A stretch of DNA of 7,088 nucleotides from Gammaproteobacteria bacterium (lineage in GTDB: Bacteria > Pseudomonadota > Gammaproteobacteria > Steroidobacterales > Woeseiaceae), in assembly GCA_003645495.1 (NCBI GenBank), contig QNFK01000088.1, forward strand, positions 1 to 7,088, written 5' to 3'. The notes under the pieces were generated by a model. That model did not search any database, had not been told where the DNA came from, and saw only the letters and a program-made list of their open reading frames with translations. The position numbers were made by a program, and so were the translations under genes. Positions 5,192 to 7,088 of the stretch are shown here, one piece after another. Within the stretch, counting starts at the first letter, position 1, and every line of letters begins with the position of its first letter.

Positions 5192-5716
5192 ATGGCACTG
5201 AGACTCGAAGACAAAAAAGCTTTTGTCAAAGAGGTAAGCGCGGTTGCAGGCGAATCTCTTTCCGCTGTAGTGGCGGAATACCGGGGTTTGTCTGTTGCAG
5301 AAATGACGGAGTTGCGTAAGGAAGCGCGCGGCGCCGACGTGTATTTGCGTGTGGTTAAAAACACGCTGGCACGCCGGGCATTTAAAGGTACCGATTTTGA
5401 GTGTTTGGAAGATTCGCTCAAAGGACCCGTTCTGCTTGCGTTTGCGAAAGACGATCCAGGTGCCGCTGCCAGGGTTATCAAAGATTTTGCCAAGGAGCAC
5501 GAAGCTCTGCAGGCAGTCTCGCTATCTTTGGGCGGGCAATTGTTGCCAGCAAGTGATCTAGCGAAGTTGGCAGAATTGCCGACGCTTGATCAGGCGCGTG
5601 CAATGTTGCTTGGCGTAATGATCGCACCGATGAGCAAACTGGTACGGACTCTTGCTGAACCACCTGTAATGCTGGCACGGACTTTGTCTGCGCGCGGCGA
5701 AGCGGAAGCAGCATAG
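5192..5716 (+). CDS. rplJ: 50S ribosomal protein L10
   Basis: L10 anchors the L7/L12 dimers to 23S rRNA and L11 at the stalk base. The product has 174 residues (E. coli 165), the extra length lying at the C-terminal end, where the L12-binding helix is. It begins MALRLEDKKAFVKEVS and has the block VVKNTLARRAF (54-64) and GAAARVIKDFA (90-100). I chose ATG at 5192 rather than the in-frame GTG at 5162: AGGAG at 5181-5185 is 6 bases upstream and the E. coli protein starts at the same point. It is the first gene after the L10 leader. Confidence 0.98.
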   Translation: MALRLEDKKAFVKEVSAVAGESLSAVVAEYRGLSVAEMTELRKEARGADVYLRVVKNTLARRAFKGTDFECLEDSLKGPVLLAFAKDDPGAAARVIKDFAKEHEALQAVSLSLGGQLLPASDLAKLAELPTLDQARAMLLGVMIAPMSKLVRTLAEPPVMLARTLSARGEAEAA

Positions 5717-5737
5717 AACTGGGCTATATAACTTTAT

Positions 5738-5752
5738 TACCTGACTCAGGTA
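5738..5752 (+). promoter_or_regulatory. Short hairpin in the rplJ-rplL spacer
   Basis: TACCTGA (5738-5744) and TCAGGTA (5746-5752) are perfect reverse complements around one base; as RNA the loop is GACTC with a 5-bp stem. It lies between the rplJ stop and the rplL ribosome binding site and might tune the higher output of L7/L12. No T run follows. Confidence 0.35.
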
Positions 5753-5774
5753 CAGAAAACAGAGGAATATGAAG

Positions 5775-6152
5775 ATGGCATTGTCAAACGAAGATCTGCT
5801 CAAAGAGTTGAGCGCTAAGCCAATTATGGAAGTTGTCGAGCTTGTGAAAATGCTCGAAGACGAATGGGGCGTTTCTGCCGCTGCTCCGGTTGCTGTTGCA
5901 GCCGCTGGTGCTGGTGGTGGTGAAGCTGCAGCTGAAGAAAAAGACGAGTTCGATGTCGTTATGACCAGCTTTGGCGAAGCCAAAGTTGCAGTCATTAAGG
6001 CTGTGCGCACAATCACCGGTCTTGGCCTGAAAGAAGCCAAGGACGCGGTTGAAGGCACCCCTTCAGTAATTAAGGAAGCTGCATCAAAGGCAGACGCTGA
6101 AACCTTCAAGAAGCAACTTGAAGAAGCAGGCGCCACAGTCGAGCTTAAGTAA
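5775..6152 (+). CDS. rplL: 50S ribosomal protein L7/L12
   Basis: L7/L12 forms the multimeric stalk that recruits and stimulates the translational GTPases, including EF-Tu encoded upstream. The 125-residue product has an N-terminal dimerisation domain (about 1-33), a flexible Ala/Gly/Glu-rich hinge (34-55) and the factor-binding C-terminal domain (about 56-125) with TGLGLKEAKD (81-90). I chose ATG at 5775: GAGGA at 5762-5766 is 8 bases away, while it is only 2 bases from the alternative ATG at 5769. The gene lies 58 bases after rplJ. Confidence 0.98.
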   Translation: MALSNEDLLKELSAKPIMEVVELVKMLEDEWGVSAAAPVAVAAAGAGGGEAAAEEKDEFDVVMTSFGEAKVAVIKAVRTITGLGLKEAKDAVEGTPSVIKEAASKADAETFKKQLEEAGATVELK

Positions 6153-6216
6153 AAAGCTTGGCGCAGTACCTTCAGATGCAGGATCAGGGCGGCGTAGTCG
6201 TCAGGATCAGCATTGC

Positions 6217-6253
6217 GCGATGTGGCCGGCGGATTTTCCGTGGGCCACGTCGT
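6217..6253 (+). promoter_or_regulatory. Long hairpin in the rplL-rpoB spacer; candidate RNase III site or attenuator
   Basis: Bases 6217-6227 pair with 6243-6253 in an 11-bp stem (two G-U pairs), with GTGGCC/GGCCAC at its core. After a 2x2 internal loop, CGGA (6230-6233) pairs with TCCG (6237-6240). No T run follows directly. In E. coli the same spacer holds a partial terminator and an RNase III cleavage site that separate ribosomal protein mRNA from rpoBC mRNA; this is the best candidate here. Confidence 0.5.
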
Positions 6254-6256
6254 AGC

Positions 6257-6288
6257 GTCTGTTCGTTTTAAACGCACAGAAAAATTTT
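6257..6288 (+). terminator. Possible weak attenuator before rpoB
   Basis: CTGT, a mismatch, then CGTTT pairs with AAACG, a mismatch and ACAG (about 6259-6279). A5 and T4 runs follow. The stem is AT-rich and interrupted, so at most it would give partial termination, as suits attenuation between rplL and rpoB. Confidence 0.25.
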
Positions 6289-6296
6289 GTAGTGAT

Positions 6297-6331
6297 GGTA
6301 GCGACGGCCTTGACTGGCGACTGTAGCTACC
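6297..6331 (+). promoter_or_regulatory. Hairpin just upstream of rpoB
   Basis: GGTAGC (6297-6302) pairs with GCTACC (6326-6331), with a possible inner GCC/GGC pair. It ends 7 bases before the rpoB ribosome binding site (GAGGA 6338-6342). Function is unknown. Confidence 0.3.
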
Positions 6332-6351
6332 GCAAATGAGGATGAACTCGA

Positions 6352-7088
6352 ATGGCCTATTCATTCACTGAGAAAAAGCGCATACGTAAGAATTTCGGCA
6401 AGCGGCCGACAATTCTTGATGTCCCGTATCTCCTGGCAATCCAGCTAGGCTCGTACGCCAAGTTTTTGCAGGAAGACGTAGCTGTAGAGGACCGCGCCAA
6501 TCGCGGCTTGCACGCTGCATTTCAGACAGTATTTCCGATCGTTAGTTATTCCGGAAATGCAGCGCTGGAATATGTGAGCTATCGTCTTGGCGAACCTGTT
6601 TTTGACGTCAAAGAATGTCAAATGCGTGGTTTGACCTTCGCTGCTCCAATTCGCGTCAAAGTTCGCCTCGTTATATACGATAAAGAGGCCAGCGGAACGC
6701 CCAAGCCAGTGAAGGATATTCGCGAGCAGGAAGTCTATCTCGGCGAAATGCCGCTGATGACCAGGAATGGCACGTTTGTCATTAATGGCACTGAGCGCGT
6801 CATCGTGTCACAGCTGCATCGATCGCCTGGCGTGTTTTTTGATCACGATAAGGGCAAAACGCACTCATCCGGCAAGCTGCTGTTCTCAGCACGAATCATT
6901 CCTTACCGTGGCTCGTGGCTCGACTTCGAGTTCGATCCCAAGGACGCGGTATTCGCGCGCATTGATCGGCGCAGGAAACTGCCAGTCACGATCATTTTGC
7001 GTGCCCTGGGCCTGACGAATGTTGAGATGCTCGATATTTTCTTCGAGAAATCCGATTTTTACCTGTCAGAGAAAGAAATCAGCATGGG
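6352..7088 (+). CDS. rpoB: DNA-directed RNA polymerase subunit beta (N-terminal part, runs off the window)
   Basis: RpoB forms one half of the catalytic cleft of RNA polymerase. The frame is open from ATG 6352 to the window end, 245 full codons, with no stop. It begins MAYSFTEKKRIRKNFGKRP and includes NGTERVIVSQLHRSPG (145-160), DKGKTHSSGK (166-175) and ARIIPYRGSWLDFEFDPKD (180-198), the highly conserved protrusion and N-terminal rifampicin-cluster region. GAGGA at 6338-6342 lies 9 bases before the start. The catalytic and main rifampicin regions lie outside the window. rpoC is expected next. Confidence 0.98.
   Translation, partial: MAYSFTEKKRIRKNFGKRPTILDVPYLLAIQLGSYAKFLQEDVAVEDRANRGLHAAFQTVFPIVSYSGNAALEYVSYRLGEPVFDVKECQMRGLTFAAPIRVKVRLVIYDKEASGTPKPVKDIREQEVYLGEMPLMTRNGTFVINGTERVIVSQLHRSPGVFFDHDKGKTHSSGKLLFSARIIPYRGSWLDFEFDPKDAVFARIDRRRKLPVTIILRALGLTNVEMLDIFFEKSDFYLSEKEISM

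Noticed and set aside
5769..5774. Upstream ATG start for rplL
   Set aside because: It lies only 2 bases after the GAGGA, too close; ATG 5775 has proper spacing.
5558..6364. Minus-strand 268-aa frame opposite rplJ end, rplL and the rpoB spacer
   Set aside because: Low-complexity Ala/Ser/Thr composition mirrors rplL codons; no recognisable domain.

Overview
The window is a core translation/transcription locus of a gammaproteobacterium. The order is tRNA-Tyr, tRNA-Gly, tRNA-Thr, tuf, tRNA-Trp, secE, nusG, rplK, rplA, rplJ, rplL, rpoB, all on the + strand. This is the classical tufB-rpoB arrangement of Gammaproteobacteria. The proteins are close to the E. coli family members in length and motifs. 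Pseudomonas-style REP hairpins lie between genes. I cannot name the genus.

Layout. Positions 1-50 hold the last codons of a gene that looks like an M15/VanY-type D-Ala-D-Ala carboxypeptidase, followed by a very long hairpin. A strong sigma70-type promoter (197-225) precedes tRNA-Tyr(GTA), tRNA-Gly(TCC) and tRNA-Thr(GGT). The tuf leader (about 860-1129) is unusual: it is two tandem 132-bp repeats, each carrying a copy of the tuf start region (MSKEKFER) that runs into a short 24-codon reading frame. The real tuf gene (EF-Tu) follows, then tRNA-Trp(CCA), two REP-like hairpins, secE and nusG. A third REP lies between nusG and rplK.

The ribosomal protein part carries the expected feedback sites. 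A compact hairpin just before rplK resembles the 23S rRNA binding site of L1 and is the likely L1 operator for rplK-rplA. The 267-base rplA-rplJ spacer contains the L10(L12)4 box, here flanked by two similar GCAA-tetraloop hairpins. The rplL-rpoB spacer contains a long hairpin at the place where E. coli has attenuation and RNase III cleavage. rpoB runs off the right edge.

Together the genes supply the tRNA carrier EF-Tu, four tRNAs, a translocase subunit, the NusG elongation factor, the L1 and L11/L10/L12 stalk proteins of the large ribosomal subunit, and the RNA polymerase beta subunit. The most novel item is the tandem set of tuf-start minigenes: their differences are mostly silent at third positions, and the hairpin carrying their stop codon keeps its pairing through G-U changes.
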